DNA from: Paralvinella palmiformis
Taxonomy: Eukaryota > Annelida > Polychaeta > Terebellida > Alvinellidae
Assembly (NCBI GenBank): GCA_025642065.1
Contig: JAODUP010000411.1
Span: 461,001-525,000, forward strand
Reading direction: 5' to 3'
DNA: 64,000 bases
Shown: positions 22,531 through 36,099 of the stretch, piece after piece
How the letters are laid out: every line of letters begins with the position of its first letter
Position numbering within the stretch: position 1 is the first letter of the stretch
Notes under the pieces: generated by a model
Database searches by the model: none
Seen by the model: only the letters and a program-made list of their open reading frames with translations
Told to the model about the DNA's origin: nothing
Made by a program: the position numbers and the translations under genes

Positions 22531-23567
22531 ACTTGAATGTAGTCTGTCCCATCATAACATTACAAGAACCAAGGTTAATTCAGCAATGTCTTAGCTTTAT
22601 CTGTTAGTTTTAGGTTAGCATGATGTTATATTAAGTGTCAACGCACTCATTCTGCAAATCATACGAGAAAATGCGGGACCTTACTGGTGGAAACGTTTCA
22701 GTAAACCAGAAATATGTGAATATATTTTACTGAACGGCAAACCAAAAAAGTTCGTTTGATGTTTCTCCACGTGTCCATCTACCAGCCCATCCACCCATCC
22801 ACGCACTCACTTACTCACTGCTATACACAGTCACTCACACATTTTCTCAGTTAATCATAAACACATTCACATCAATCACTTATTTTTACACCTTACCACT
22901 TTCTACCGAATGTATTATCAACAACACAAATGTATCAATAAATCAATGAGAGATAACAGTTGTGTGTGCTTGTGTGTGTCTGCCTTTTCAATATAACTGA
23001 TTAATATATTTCTTAAATCAATCACTTTCTAATTTAGTGTCGGCTATATGCCAGGCGTTCGTTTAATTAGAACCTATTATCGCTATATCTAATTAGTTGT
23101 GCAACCATTAGATATATGGTTCAAACACATTTAACTCATTCATACATGTTAAAGACATGACTTGATTTGTCCTTTTAAATCTTTTCTAGTCGTTGTTGTG
23201 TATATCTTCAGTGGAAAAGCAGACCACAATTTCAGGCTCTTGATCAGAAATGCCATATCCGCTTGATCTTTGACATGCATATGCTGTATGCACAGTGTAT
23301 TATAGCTGTGTATATCAGTATTGTGTATTAAAGGTGTCATTAACTTTTCACGTAGATGTCCTTAACCAACGCCATACATCAGCTTATGAATTTCTGCGTT
23401 GTGCATAACAGTTATATTCCGCATTCATGCTGGCTTAAGCAAGAGTCGTGTACCTGCGTTGTAGGCAGAATGGTTAACGATGCGAATAAGCATTACGTTA
23501 GACTAGTATAATGCCATTTTGGAGATATGTATTTATCTTAGTATAATAGAGCATTCTAAGTCCAACC
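22531..23567. other. Unassigned DNA
   Basis: A degenerate CACT/CATC-rich piece lies near 22775-22860. Nothing else recognised. Confidence 0.5.
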
Positions 23568-23792
23568 TTAGTGAGATTCTGTTTTAATGCCGTTCAGGGC
23601 ATATACGGACTTAGAAAGTTTCGACTTAACATTAGCAGTGTGGTCTATCCATGCTACTTTGTAATACAAATCTATGCCTAGATATTTAATACTAAGCTGA
23701 TTTATCATCATGATTTCCTCGATCTTAAGATGGAAATGCATAGGAGCTGGGAATTTCCTAATCAATATAATTAAGATGTTTTCATCTAACAT
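23568..23792 (-). pseudogene. CR1/L2-like LINE fragment, RT thumb region
   Basis: On the minus strand 'IMMINQLSIKYLGIDL' and 'IDHTANVKSKLSKSVYALN' follow the pattern 'V.KFLGI.ID..L.W..HI..V..KLSK..Y.L' typical of the region C-terminal to YADD in non-LTR reverse transcriptases. Only about 75 codons remain, with no catalytic motif. Confidence 0.7.
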
Positions 23793-25039
23793 TTTAATAC
23801 AACTAATTATTCTGAACTAGCCAAACAGACTAGACAAGGCTACATAAATCTAAAGTCATCTAAACCTATACTGGATATTCATGGAAATGCTATACATGTA
23901 TCTGTACAATCTCCAACATTTTGGAAAAAAGGTGTGTATAAAAATACAAGGCTATAATTAAACAAGACATGTTTAATTCGTGTTTGATGCACTTGAGTTG
24001 TGTCATTGATAAATCATCATAGCTACCTCTTTTTTCTTTGACTTTAATGTATTCATTAAACTCACTATTTTCATGATGACCCCATGGAGATAGTGGACAT
24101 AAGACACGCTTTTTTTAATCTTTCTCTCAAGTAGGTGTAATATGTTTTGTTTGACTATTGCGATCAATGTCGACATAATATGTGGTAAAAGGCATTTACT
24201 ATGTCCACATAATTAGATGTGTGTATGCCTTCCACTTTAAATTCATCACATATTGGTGTAAATGATGAATTTATTAACTTGATAGTTTTCAAAACCTTTC
24301 ATGCATTCACGTAGTTTTTACTATGTTATTTAGACAGGTTATCGTATTATTGCTACTTTGCAAGACGAACGATGTGTTTAGTTAAAGTTTTATATTTTAT
24401 AAGGAATATCAAATTTGTAATTGTTTGGGTATCTGATTTTATGTGACAGATTGCTTAAACCAATGCAGTTTGGGAGATACTATTTTACAATACATTTTGT
24501 CATCCACCTTTCTTTGAAGACCTGACGACAAAGAATAATAATAATTCTTATGGGGAAATCTCTCAGCAAAGTGTCATTACAGTTGATAGTTGGTGAATGT
24601 AACATTTTGTTAGTTATTCAATTTGCTAACATTGCTAAAAAAGGCCAGTCGTAAGTAGGTCCATATTTTATATTTATAAAAATAATTTTGATAAGATCCT
24701 ATGATATTATTCATATTCTCAGGACCCATTTCAGATGACACAATCCCATAATAGCGTTGACATTGTACATTATTAAGAGTTTGACAGTCGATATTCTGCT
24801 AATATAAGAAATGCTTTCTTCACCATAAGTCACCCTAAAACAATCTATTTAAAGATACCTTCGGCATATATTTGACGATCATCTCATAGGGTAAATGTGT
24901 AGCAGTTTCTTCCACATGTGACACCCCTGCTGCATTTCGCAATTATTTCAAGCCTGAGAAAAGTCACACTGTAAAAGGCAACCTAACGAGATGTTATGGG
25001 TATCAAACTACGACAGTTGAACCTGGTTAAATTGATGTT
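23793..25039. other. Unassigned AT-rich DNA
   Basis: Nothing recognised. Confidence 0.5.
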
Positions 25040-25230
25040 TGATGCTGTTTGGTGTTTTACGGCCACTTTTGGGCATATGGTAGACTAAATGAGCCGAGCG
25101 ACCTCCAAAGATAATGGATCGATGTCAAAGATGAAAGGTCATTCAGATATGCTCACGCCGAGATTCGAACACGGGTGGTAGTGATCTGTGATACAACGCG
25201 CTACCATTAGACCACGGGGGCGCCGCTGGT
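25040..25230 (-). repeat. tRNA-derived SINE, family 2, copy 2 (best preserved)
   Basis: On the minus strand from 25227: 'GCGCCCCCGTGGTCTAATGG' contains an A box (TGGTCTAATGG), and 'GTGTTCGAATCTCGG' about 45 bases later is a near-consensus B box. The tRNA-like head is followed by the family body ('GAGGTCGCTCGGCTCATTTA' on the minus strand). The head resembles a glycine-, aspartate- or glutamate-like tRNA start, but the full cloverleaf is not kept. Confidence 0.85.
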
Positions 25231-26684
25231 CAATTGAGCAGGGAAATTACAAATATTTAGATGATAGACATTCATATTGTATTTCAGCAACTCAGTATGC
25301 CGATCACACAAATAATCAATACTATTGTACAAAATATTTGCATTTTATATTGTGTTTTCATTAGAATTATTCACACCATTATTATCAATGAGTATATATA
25401 AGAATAGTCGTAATGACTACTAAGGTTAATATTACTGAACTCAATACAATTAACCAATTGTCATGTTTTTCGCACATACATAAAAAACGCGGTAATTGCT
25501 ATATATGTACTGGACTACATAGAAAATTGAATAAATGTTTCCATATAAATTATTGCAAGCAGGGTAAGTATCATACGCTATACTTCAGAAGTAATGATAT
25601 ATCTGTCTCCCACAACTTACAACCTGTAATAGGCCACTCATCAGTTAATTGCCAAATGCATAATCTTATACTCATGCAAATTGTTAATCAGCTACAGTTT
25701 ATCAATGTCATCGCCTCTTACCTAGATGGTCTCATTCTTAACTTGAAATCTTGGGGCTATTATTTAGGAAGCTTGTAAATCATCATTATCGTGATCATCG
25801 GCAACATCATCAACGTTATCATCATCTCCGTCATCATTATTACTGAAATCAGGTCCAAAGAAAACTTTAAATTAATATTTGCAAGAAGTTATAATTGTCT
25901 GATAGCGTCCACTTATAAAACATCCACTACTTCATAATTAGCTTATTAGCCAATTGTCGACAAACACAGCTCATAGAATTTCATTTATTCTCTAGAATAA
26001 ACCGCCTACCAACTCAAAACAGGTCCTAATAGGTTATCCTTTTGGCATTCCATCAGAATGAATCAAGTGACAATTGCACAGACAGACCACAGAAAGAGAG
26101 CTGCAAGCTATTCTCTATCTGTAAGATTTATGTCCATCAACTTATTCCACAAATATGTTACAGTACAACAACAGTGTCACTCTAATCTGGAAAGATGAGG
26201 CAAATCCTCTGAACCGGGAACATTCTGTTCACGAATTATGAGCCCTTTGGTAACTAAAGCAAACACTGGCCGGGGCCTTATCACACGTTTCCTCTATAGT
26301 GTGTATACAAGTCATTGAGCATACGGTTTCGCTATATGTGTAGATGAATGGGAAGGATATGGTACAATTCAGGAGACGAGTTAAATACTTGATAGATTAT
26401 TTGGACTAATTACCAAGTTACCCGAGACTAGTAATGAAATTAGCTTTCCTAGGGTAATAATAAATCTCTGATTTGAAATATAATTAAGACACAACAAAAA
26501 TATACAAAGTATTTTGAAATGAATCAATGTTTATTTCCATCACCATACAGTGGATGGACTGTACTTAACCAATTAAAATTGTCTTTCCAATAAGCGATGA
26601 ACTCTCACTTATTAAATCTCGTTAGTGAGTGAGTGGCCAAGTAAGTGAACGAATTAGTGAATGATTAAACAAGCGACTGAGTGA
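25231..26684. other. Unassigned DNA with one open frame and a triplet-like stretch
   Basis: A plus-strand frame at 25413-25778 (121 codons, 8 Cys, 9 His, no recognised domain) is not supported by splice or promoter signals. It runs into an imperfect ATC/CAT triplet stretch at about 25775-25850. Confidence 0.4.
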
Positions 26685-26990
<306 letters not shown>

Positions 26991-27258
26991 GTGCATCCGA
27001 ACCTGCGCATGCGTGAATGTAGAAGGTTCTGACATTGTGATTGGCATGATTATCCTGCTAGGTAATATGTCATCAGCAATAACATAATCAGCAGTGAAGA
27101 TTATGAACTATAGCGTTAACAAGACTAGCAGATAAAGAACACCTGTGGAAGGTACTCAATTAAACAGACATATTATACTCCAGACACATGTTAACGTTAT
27201 TTAAAGATTATTTCAAGCTATTTATCATCACATTATCATATGATGATGACGATGTCTG

Positions 27259-27260
<2 letters not shown>

Positions 27261-27328
<68 letters not shown>
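27261..27328. repeat. (AT)n microsatellite
   Basis: Uninterrupted AT run of 68 bases. Confidence 0.97.
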
Positions 27329-27331
<3 letters not shown>

Positions 27332-27764
27332 TACTTTATACAGTGATTCAGTGTGATTCAAGATGTCTGTGATATATCACAAGTAATCCTGAAGCTAAAA
27401 GTCGATGGCCTTAATTATGATATATATCTTGCTGTAATATTTAATTCTGCTGCACAAGAAGTAAGTCAGCCTTAAATTATCTTATTTAGAAAACTGCCAG
27501 CTGGTCAATTCTGACCTTATATTTTAATAGAAAATGTAGTAATTGTCAGATCTTTATTTTGTTTGAATATAAATTTCGCTCCACATAAAATATTGAAATC
27601 TTTTCTCCGTCAGGGAACTTCGGTGAAATATTGTTTTGATGGATGTGTTCAGTATAATGCTATTGAGAGATAATTACTAGTTGCTTTATGTTTTCACCAT
27701 TTATTGATGGATGTTGGTGTGATTTTGATTAATCAATTACGGTCGCTCATTTTATTCTCATAAC
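27329..27764. other. Unassigned AT-rich DNA
   Basis: Nothing recognised apart from a short 'CAGCTGGTCAATTCTGACCT' phrase near 27498 that faintly recalls block 4. Confidence 0.4.
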
Positions 27765-27945
27765 ATGTTGCCGTTTCATGGCCAATTGTGTACACATCGT
27801 AGCCTTAATGGGCCGAGCGATATCCAAAGGTAATGGAGCAAAGTGAAAGATGACACACCCTTGTGACACAGCCCGGCTTTGATATGAATCCAGGTGATAT
27901 AGAGTTCAGGCCTACCGAGCTACCAGTTAGGGCATGGAGGAGCCC
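27765..27945 (-). repeat. tRNA-derived SINE, family 2, copy 3
   Basis: 'AATGGGCCGAGCGATATCCA', 'AAGGTAATGGAGCAAAGTGA' and a right-end head, 'CATGCCCTAACTGGTAGCTC' on the minus strand, identify it. The middle carries about 20 extra or changed bases compared with copy 2. Confidence 0.75.
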
Positions 27946-30219
27946 GAATTTACTCTCCTATTCTACCTATATGTTTGACAATGTACAACGTTTGAAATAT
28001 GACTACCAAAGAACACGTATAATGCATAAGACAAAAACAAACGCATTTTTCAAAAGTGCTGGTTGTAGGTATAACTTCAAGTGGTAATACAATATCGCAA
28101 TCTTCATTTGGAGGTCGAATAGGATTTTAGGTGTATTTACAGGTGTTAGTTTAACTCAATGGTTGATGGATACTTTAAACTCGGTGTTATGGATATTTAA
28201 TTTATCTGCCTCACATTTAGATAGAAATCCATATCGTGTAACGAGTGGAAGGTTGGAGTTTGCTATTCATTAACAACCCGCAGTAATATGTGTAAATTAC
28301 AATGTGTTTGAAGCTTTTACAGACATACACGTATTTTCTGAATTATTTAGCCACCATAATTTAGATAATGAACTATTTCAGTAATCAATTACTGCCAGTG
28401 CGTAGATATTTATGACACATTTTAAAGCTAAGTTTATTTAAATTATTGATTATGTTGCAAATTAATAAACGCATCCACACGTCACTTCACTCTTATGAAT
28501 TAATATCACTGTTTGTTTTTTTAAAATAGCATCGTCCTTTGGTGTAACAGTTTGCTCATTTTAGCTATTGACATGAAGGTAAAGAGGTTTTAATGACGTT
28601 AAGCAAACATTTTTTTTAGTTTTATAAATGTTGCTTTCCCTCTTAAAATATATTCATACGAAGTCTCAATTCTTCCTAAATCAGATCCAGAACCAATAAA
28701 TTATATAAATAATTACGAAATTCTTGCTATTTCTATTTCAAAGTTCCAAGCATGTTAAATCCCATTCTGCTTCATTGAGATTAGAGTTACAAATAACCTT
28801 TAAATGGTCGATGTATATAAGCCAATACCTTGATATTGTTACTTCGTGATCAGACCACCACTGCAATGTGTGATAGGAAATGACGTCATTAGTCAATCAT
28901 CCATTAATAGTGAACGTTAACCAATTTATCATGATATGAAATGATTGACGGATCAGAGTAGGTTACTATTTCAGAGGAAGACTCACTTCCGAGATGGCAT
29001 ACTTATCGCTATATTTTGAAATTTAATGAGAATTAATTAACTATCAGCTTGTGGACAATGATTGAAATCAGATAAATTGGCGATGCTTTCATTTTCAATT
29101 TGGGTTTGTTGATAGATGGGATATGGCAGATAAATTGACATATATTAGATAGAGTATTGAGGTCTGAAAGTAATATGTAGTTATAACATGATATATATAA
29201 AACCACAAAGAACACTAATAGTTTATGCCATGTACTATATCTAAGAACCGCCATATTTCATATATGTATAAATTACATACGTTTTGAATTGTGATAAATG
29301 AAGGAAAATGTATCCCATCACTATTTATATTGTTCTAACGCCAAATAGGTGGGATTTGTGAATGAGACAACATAACAGCATTGAAGGGTTATAGATAATT
29401 GTAGCTATTAGCTTAAATTCCGACTGTTTGAGATACGTTCATGTTACTCCATCACTCTAAAAATGTTTATCCTTTAAAGCAAATTTGGCATTAAATTGAC
29501 TGATGCGATAGACTTTTTGTCAAGTCCAGCCAGAGACTAGGGTAGACAGGCCTTAATTGGTACATTAGAGTCTTTTGACGATTTATGTATGTTCCAATAA
29601 GCATCTGATATTAACGCACAGTTTCTCAAAGTTTTCAGATGTTTATATTAGTCGAGGTGTTTACTAGGTATAACAATTAATCACTTAAAGTAGTGAACCA
29701 TTTACCAATGGAAGTTGGTTTGATATTAATGAATGAATAACCGCCTACATGTCTATTAGCCTGTGTATGTATCTGTATTCTTTAATTCGAATGTATCTTT
29801 ACTGATAGATGTCTTAATTCATGTCAAATCTGAATAGCGTTTTGTTTAGCTTTATGTGACATTTATCGTTTACAATTATTCAACATTGAATTAAAACTAT
29901 TATTAACACCATTGTTTCTGCAATAATCAGCAATACTACTGACTTACGTATTATATGAAATGTCTGAGGTTAATATTTACGATAATAAATTATGACTTTT
30001 TGATTCCTGAATATATTCTTTAGTATACTACTAATAAATAGATAACTTCCATTGGTCCGAGGAGTTGCAATATTAGTTCTGATCAGATCATAGGCCTGCG
30101 ATATGTATGTGAATAACAATATCAGAATCTGCTGTATGATTACCTGGAAGGCTTCTCACCATTGTTATATGAGTATTACGCGTGGACAGTATTTTCCCTG
30201 GCATGCTCACTCCATTGTT
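27946..30219. other. Unassigned AT-rich DNA
   Basis: About 2.3 kb without a supported gene. A minus frame near 29033-29254 is hydrophobic but unrecognised. Confidence 0.5.
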
Positions 30220-30360
30220 TAAACCTACGGATTGACATTTATTGTCCGGTTATCGATTTGCTTGTAAAATGGATATCAGGACAATCGGGTATCAACGTCA
30301 ATATAATGGTGAATTACCGTTATTCGAAGTAGTTAAATAACTCCCAGAGAACACTATAGT
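30220..30360. repeat. Weak third relative of block 3
   Basis: 'GACATTTATTGTCCGGTTAT' and 'CGATTTGCTTGT' near 30233-30262 resemble 'GATTTATATTGTCTGGCCAT' and 'CGGCTTGCTGTTG' near 22354-22387, followed at similar spacing by 'GTTATTCGAAGTAGTT' against 'GTTATTCCGTGTAGTT'. Too diverged to be sure. Confidence 0.35.
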
Positions 30361-31259
30361 TCAAATTAGAACATCTCTCATTTATGTGGGAACCGCTCCA
30401 GACAACGATAAAACGTAGTTTCCGCTAGTTTCGGAATATTATCTACCTGAATATTGTTTAATCACATTACATGTTTTGAGGTTGGCTTTCTGAAAATAAA
30501 CGATAATTAAGTAGTATACTCTTTTAGAAGGTGAACTCAATCCTGATTTTCCACCTTTAAATATTTCAGCTGTAGTAGTCACAAATACATCAACACAATT
30601 CAGTGAATGGTGTTATGAGTTTTCTAGAATGCCACAAGAAATGGTGAAAACGGTTGCATGCTTTATTCATAAATAATCTTATACATTTATTGCTCTATTT
30701 AGCCTGCTTCTTTTGAATTCAGAGGCTAAATTCAGTATGTTACAATAAATACGATGATTGTGAATTCACCAAAACTCCTCATATAAATAATATATATAAC
30801 GTTGCCCAGTTAACTTGATGGCGTAGCAGATAAATAATGTGCCATATACATACTAACTATCAAGATTTACTGGATAATATGAAATTAGATAGGTCACAGT
30901 AAATAACACATTCATTAAAATCCAGAAGGGAGCCAATAACTAGACTTGCGTTATCAAAGGAATACTTTGATTTGCATGTTTTTAAATATAATCATACAGT
31001 AATTGTTTTTAAAGATATAAGAGCTATGCAAATATTAACATTTCCAGTTTTTCTAATAACTAATATAGGATGTAAGTGAATAAAACTTAAAATACAACGC
31101 TTCACTACTAATGCTAATGACTTGTTAACAGTTTTCTCGGATTCATGGCTATCGTAGTACATAACTGCTTACGTTAGAGCACAAAGCATTTTACCAACAC
31201 ATGTATCTATAAATATACATAATGTATGTAAATATGAAGTGCTAGTAATGAAAATAATG
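30361..31259. other. Unassigned AT-rich DNA
   Basis: Nothing recognised. Confidence 0.5.
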
Positions 31260-32165
31260 TTCTGGTGCACGAGATTTCTTCTTACCCTGAAGAGAACATC
31301 AGCTATAAATTAGGTGATTCAGAACACTGACAGCTGGTCAAGGTCAGGCATAAATTGATATAGATTATTGCATAATGTTATATAGATATAAGCAAGTTAT
31401 GGAAGTTGATTAAAAACCTAATACAATCTTAGTAGCGTTGTTGTTCTTGGTAAATTAATAGATCCTTGTTTATAATTCTAGTAGGCAATGTTTGTGACAT
31501 ACTTATTTTATATAGAGATGCATGTATTAATACCATCATTTCTTCGGTAATAATGAACTAATCTATTATGTTGCGTGTTATGTTTCTCCTGTTATGATAT
31601 GCTGGAGTGATGGCAATGCAGTCGCCAAATTGGTATTTCTATTGATTTGGTCGTCGACTGGTATTACAGTATATTATGCCGATTCTATGCTCAACATACT
31701 CTTTAATATCTTCCTAACCTTAGACAGATGTAATGGATAGACAATTTCCTTTCAGTCGAGTTACCATTTCAATTATTATCATCTTTCTCATCTATGAGGT
31801 GTCTGTCAACAGAAATGTTATAATTTGCAATATGCGTGCCTCAATATACGTGAAGTCAAAGTTGCAACTGTTTTGCATATTTAAAGAATTTTCCTCGATT
31901 AGTTAAATCAACGGCATTGTATCATTATCGATTTACTCTGGTTCCTAAGCAAGAACAAAAATGAATGGATAACAGTGTCAACCTCTCATTGTAAGTAGTT
32001 TGCACACCGAAAATAGACCTCGAACAAATGTCAATTTTATATTCTTTCACGATCCTCGAAATACTGGAATACACACAGAGTTGTGTGAAAACCGTTGAAT
32101 GCTTAATTTGTTATTCAAATTAGAAAATCTATCAACTATGTCGAGACTGCTAGAGCCAAAGTTTA
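31260..32165. repeat. Duplicated block 4, copy A (matches 52065-53115)
   Basis: 'ATGCTGGAGTGATGGCAATG' (31599) matches 'ATGCTGGGTGATGCCAATG' (52569). 'AAATTGGTATTTCTATTGAT' (31627) matches 52597. 'AGACAGATGTAATGGATAGA' (31723) matches 'AGACGGATGTAATCAAGGA' (52698). 'GACCTCGAACAAATGTCAAT' (32017) matches 'GACCTTAAACAAATTTCAAT' (52977). 'AACTATGTCGAGACTGCT' (32135) matches 53093. All are in the same order and orientation. Confidence 0.75.
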
Positions 32166-33045
32166 TGTCAACCTGTCACATTTACCGAGGCGGACAGCGG
32201 AAAATGCAGGACATGTATCCAGGAAACTACTAAAATATTGATGCTGAAGTTTTCTTCTTTCCAATTCATGGGAGTAGAGAAACGTAATTATTTCAGTCTG
32301 TATTCCTGTCACTTGTCGACTTGATTACAGCTACCTGAATAGTATCATAAACGTTTATAAGATGGCATTGGAAATAATTGCAAGATGGTAAATATGAACG
32401 ATTTAAACATAATATGGTCTATTTAATACTCAACTTTAGTCATTTTCATTAACTGCTTTGGACGCACGTCTCTATGTATATGTGTCTATGTGTATGGGTC
32501 TGACTTTATGTATAACTGTCTGAACAAGGCTGATTCATTAAAAAGTCATAACTCACTGCACAAACATTAACATTGTTATAATAACATATCGACAAATTAG
32601 GTTCAAGTTTAACCGATGGAATAGTTGACTAGATGGGTCTTTAGAATTGTTTTGTTGAATACTGATCAAATAACGAAATAATAGGTATTGTTTTCTGGAT
32701 AATTACGTTGGCTTGATCTGTTCAAATGGCGCCCTTCAAACGAAATATACCTGTGCTATTTAAAATGTTCTCCGATTTATCTTCACACCTAGAATTTGTT
32801 GTTCTGTAATAAGAATGATCTATCGGCTTGTTCTTAGATTTTACAGATAAACACGCCAATATCCAACGAAAACAAAGCTCACAAAGAACTATATTATTCG
32901 TGAAACAATTTGTAAAGAATGATATTATACTTGTAGCGACCAAAACCAGGATCGCCTTTCAGTGAAGGAAAGAGTGTGCAAGACAACGTAATTGCCTCTT
33001 TATAAAAAAAACTAAGGTGATAAGCTTAGAGACACATCAGCTGAT
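32166..33045. other. Unassigned AT-rich DNA
   Basis: Nothing recognised. Confidence 0.5.
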
Positions 33046-33049
33046 TAAG

Positions 33050-33185
33050 CCGCACTTCAACACGGCTAGTTAGTGGGATTAAAGTGTGAGTCTCTTTAGT
33101 CAAGTACCTTCATGTAGGATCATTATTGCAGTGAGTGCGGGCGTGGTGCTCGAATCCTCTCATTAGCACTATCACAAATGGACCT
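33050..33185 (+). repeat. Possible degenerate tRNA-headed SINE
   Basis: 'CGGCTAGTTAGTGGGATTAA' resembles an A box and 'GTGGTGCTCGAATCCTCTC' a B box, about 90 bases apart, which is longer than usual. No sister copy was found in the window. Confidence 0.3.
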
Positions 33186-33918
33186 TTTCGTCTAGTCAAG
33201 AAATGTATTTACAATTAGTATCAGTAGGGATGAGTGAATGATTGGGTATATGTACGACTAACTGCTTTGTTTTTCCTTTGCGCCGGTTAGGAACAGAGTA
33301 TGAGGCCGAGCTAATTGATCCGGATGATATTTGTTTCATAAGTCTTGGGGAAATAATGGTGATAGAGTCTTGTCCTTAGCACAAGGGAAAATACAAATCT
33401 ATTAAATAGAAGGGTTTGAAATTGGCCCATCAAATAGATTATAGAATTAACTGAATTAACAACTTGAGTAAAATACCAAGCTTGCTATTGTTCAAGTTGT
33501 CACTAGTCTTGTTACAGTTCTACATAAGTGTACACGCGACTACATTATACAAATATGCATCTTTTACTGGATCAAACGTTTGGCTTAGAGTGTACAGTTG
33601 TTATACGTTTTTGACTACTTTTAGTATAATTTGTATTTATACCCATTGTTATAATATGTACATTTTGGGAGAGGGGATATTCAGCACCAAAGTAAATCTC
33701 TAGAATATAAAAATGGAGAACAGGAAACGTCAGAATTACTCAACATCAATTAAATATTTTGTTCAGCATGAGTTTCTTTATCACTCATATTTTTTGTATT
33801 TGCATCCTAGAATTATAAAGTTTAAATATATCCGTTGATTGCTGCGATATTGATCATGGAGTAATTTAAAATCAATATATATTGCTCTGACATGAATTAA
33901 TATCGATTAGATACTATA

Positions 33919-33921
<3 letters not shown>
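33186..33921. other. Unassigned AT-rich DNA
   Basis: A frame near 33464-33703 begins with a hydrophobic stretch but is otherwise unrecognised. Confidence 0.45.

Positions 33922-33989
<68 letters not shown>
33922..33989. repeat. (AT)n microsatellite
   Basis: Uninterrupted AT run. Confidence 0.97.
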
Positions 33990-33991
<2 letters not shown>

Positions 33992-34234
33992 ATAATGTTT
34001 TATGCATTAGATAACTGTTTATAACCTTAATTGAGTAATTCATTTTAGAGGTGAATATTATCCAAGGCTGGTTGTCATTTTATGAGGAGAAGAAATCCAA
34101 CCGAAGTACATGCATGATAAATTCATAGGTTTGTCGGTGTTTGGTGTATTTCACTCAATGCCTATTCCATTTTCGTATATTACTGCCATTGTAATAACCT
34201 TTACTTAATATATACCCCTTGCATAATTTGTTGG

Positions 34235-34400
34235 TCTATCAAGACAACATATCATCTGCGATTAGTATATCAAGTGTAGAACAAATGAAAGTGAATATTA
34301 ACCTTGTCAACAGCCTGTTGTACATAACACGAACCTATCTATAGACAGGATATTGGCCCCGGAGAGTGTCTTGTGATAGAACTATCCACTGCCACTGTAT
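34235..34400. repeat. Diverged repeat shared with 14695-14870
   Basis: See the partner. Shared landmarks are 'GTCAACAGCCTG', 'TAACACGAA' and 'GACAGGATATTGGC'. Confidence 0.55.
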
Positions 34401-35064
34401 GTAATTACGTCAACGCGTACATTCGAGGAACTATAATCAAAAGACCAACTCTATCTAGCTGTGCCAAAAATAAGAACCCCGAGCGGTCAATCATTAGGAC
34501 GAAGTATGCTGCATATTCTTTGTTCACCGCTTCCACTCATCATGACATACCGATAAGGGGATAGGCTTAGTAATGAGGGTTCCTCGGTTCGAAGACATTA
34601 ATTAGCATTTACTGTCTGGTTTACCTTGCCATAAATAAGAAGCTGATAAGATGAATTGAATATTAAGAAAGCTGCGAATATAATAAGAGTTGTATTAGTG
34701 GAGGTACTCTCATTTTAGGAAATTTCACGATTCACTGGGATATGCGTAGAATATACAGAACCACATTTACAAAGATGGTCACATCTTATATCTGTTCATA
34801 TCTGTTGAATGTGACAATTTTTCAAGAACGCGTCTGTTTCTTTCATGTTGTTTGATCATTTTCTACATCGATATTTATCTAGGAAAACAATCAGTTTCAA
34901 AGAAAGTTGTTTCATACTAGATGTATAAGTCTTTTTTCAGATAGTCTATTCTCTTTTTTGTGTCGGATCTATAAAGCGTTTTAATAAAAATATGCTCCAA
35001 GGATAATACGTTTGCATCTATAAAGGGAGAATAGTAGTGCCTAGCCAGTTTGATCAGTTTTGTA

Positions 35065-35385
35065 AAAATATCAAATAATGCATGCTTATATAGCGCCAGA
35101 ACCAGGTAACCCTGATCTGAGGTACTGTGCAATATTATTTTATCTGTTCCAGACCTGCTTCAATCCATCACTTACATCAGCTACTAATGGAAGGTACGAT
35201 GCATGCTATCAGAAAGGCCGAAAGCGTTACACAAACATATAGTCATCATGTCATGTCATATTCTCATTTTGAACCAGTCGCCACACGACAGCATTCCAGT
35301 TCCCCGAACCTCGAGCCGGCGACTCTTCAGCTACAAGACATATGCTTGAACTAACTGCACAATCAGGGATCGACGTACAATATGC
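35065..35385 (-). repeat. tRNA-derived SINE-like repeat, family 4, copy 2
   Basis: 'TATATAGCGCCAGAACCAGG', 'TGAGGTACTGTGCAATATTA' and 'CCTCGAGCCGGCGACTCTTC' correspond to 18378, 18408 and 18602. The minus-strand head lies near 35300-35360. This copy interrupts duplicated block 1, so it inserted after the duplication, or copy A lost it. Confidence 0.7.
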
Positions 35386-35489
35386 TTATCAGACCTGCTT
35401 TAATGCACCAATCACATCAAATTCCCATTACATACTTCCAATAAAAGCGCTAACGGTTTACCAAGATCGTACACTACACGATTTTAATT

Positions 35490-35571
35490 GACAAGTAGCA
35501 ACAGCGCAGTGATTAGAGCACTGCACTGTAAGCCTCAATTTTTAATCCAGGTCACACACACACACACACAG

Positions 35572-35615
<44 letters not shown>

Positions 35616-35790
35616 TTATGTGTGTGTGTGTGTGTGTGTGTGTGTCTGTCTGTATGTTGGGGGTCTTTCCACAAGGTTTCGCCCATATGGTGATATGTCT
35701 CAAGTGTGACAATTACAAAGCCAAAATACCCCAATCAAACGATGTAATGGGTTACTTTCAACCACCTGATCATTGATAAAAGAGTGTCGT
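35490..35790 (+). repeat. tRNA-derived SINE-like repeat, family 3, copy B, split by a microsatellite
   Basis: 'GCGCAGTGATTAGAGCACTG' is the A-box region. The B-box region ('TTTTAATCCAGG') runs straight into (CA)n(TA)n(GT)n at 35553-35643. The body resumes with 'CATATGGTGATATGTCTCAA' and 'GATGTAATGGGTTACTTTC', matching 650-725. Confidence 0.65.
35553..35643. repeat. Self-complementary (CA)n(TA)n(GT)n microsatellite
   Basis: (CA)n 35553-35570, (TA)n 35577-35609, (GT)n 35610-35643. The outer CA and GT arms are complementary and flank an AT core, so the tract can fold into one long hairpin. Confidence 0.95.
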
Positions 35791-36099
35791 ATGTCACTGA
35801 GGGATATATTTAATCATGTGTTACAGATTGAAATCAGACAGTTATTCAAGTATACCTTTCCTTTCTTTTAGTTCATCTAAGCCTTTGACTACACGGCTTG
35901 TGAAGATGTGCAAACTATAAATATAATTAATTAGTAATTACCTATGGGCTGTGTTTCAAAACTAAGTACAACCATAAATAAAAAGAAAGTTTTGATAGTT
36001 CTGCCACAAAGAGTTAATTATATCTCAATATGGACATATTTCATCTAAATCTATATAAAGTGATGTTATTAAGTTTTTATCTAATCGTTTTTCAACCTT

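Larger units (their letters stand above)
34560..36070. repeat. Duplicated block 1, copy B
   Basis: Partner of 180-1040. It is longer because it contains an inserted family-4 SINE (35065-35385) and a compound microsatellite inside the family-3 SINE. Confidence 0.6.

Noticed and set aside
25180..25230. Functional tRNA gene on the minus strand
   Set aside because: A and B boxes are good, but the acceptor and T stems do not pair properly and related diverged copies share a non-tRNA body. It is a SINE.
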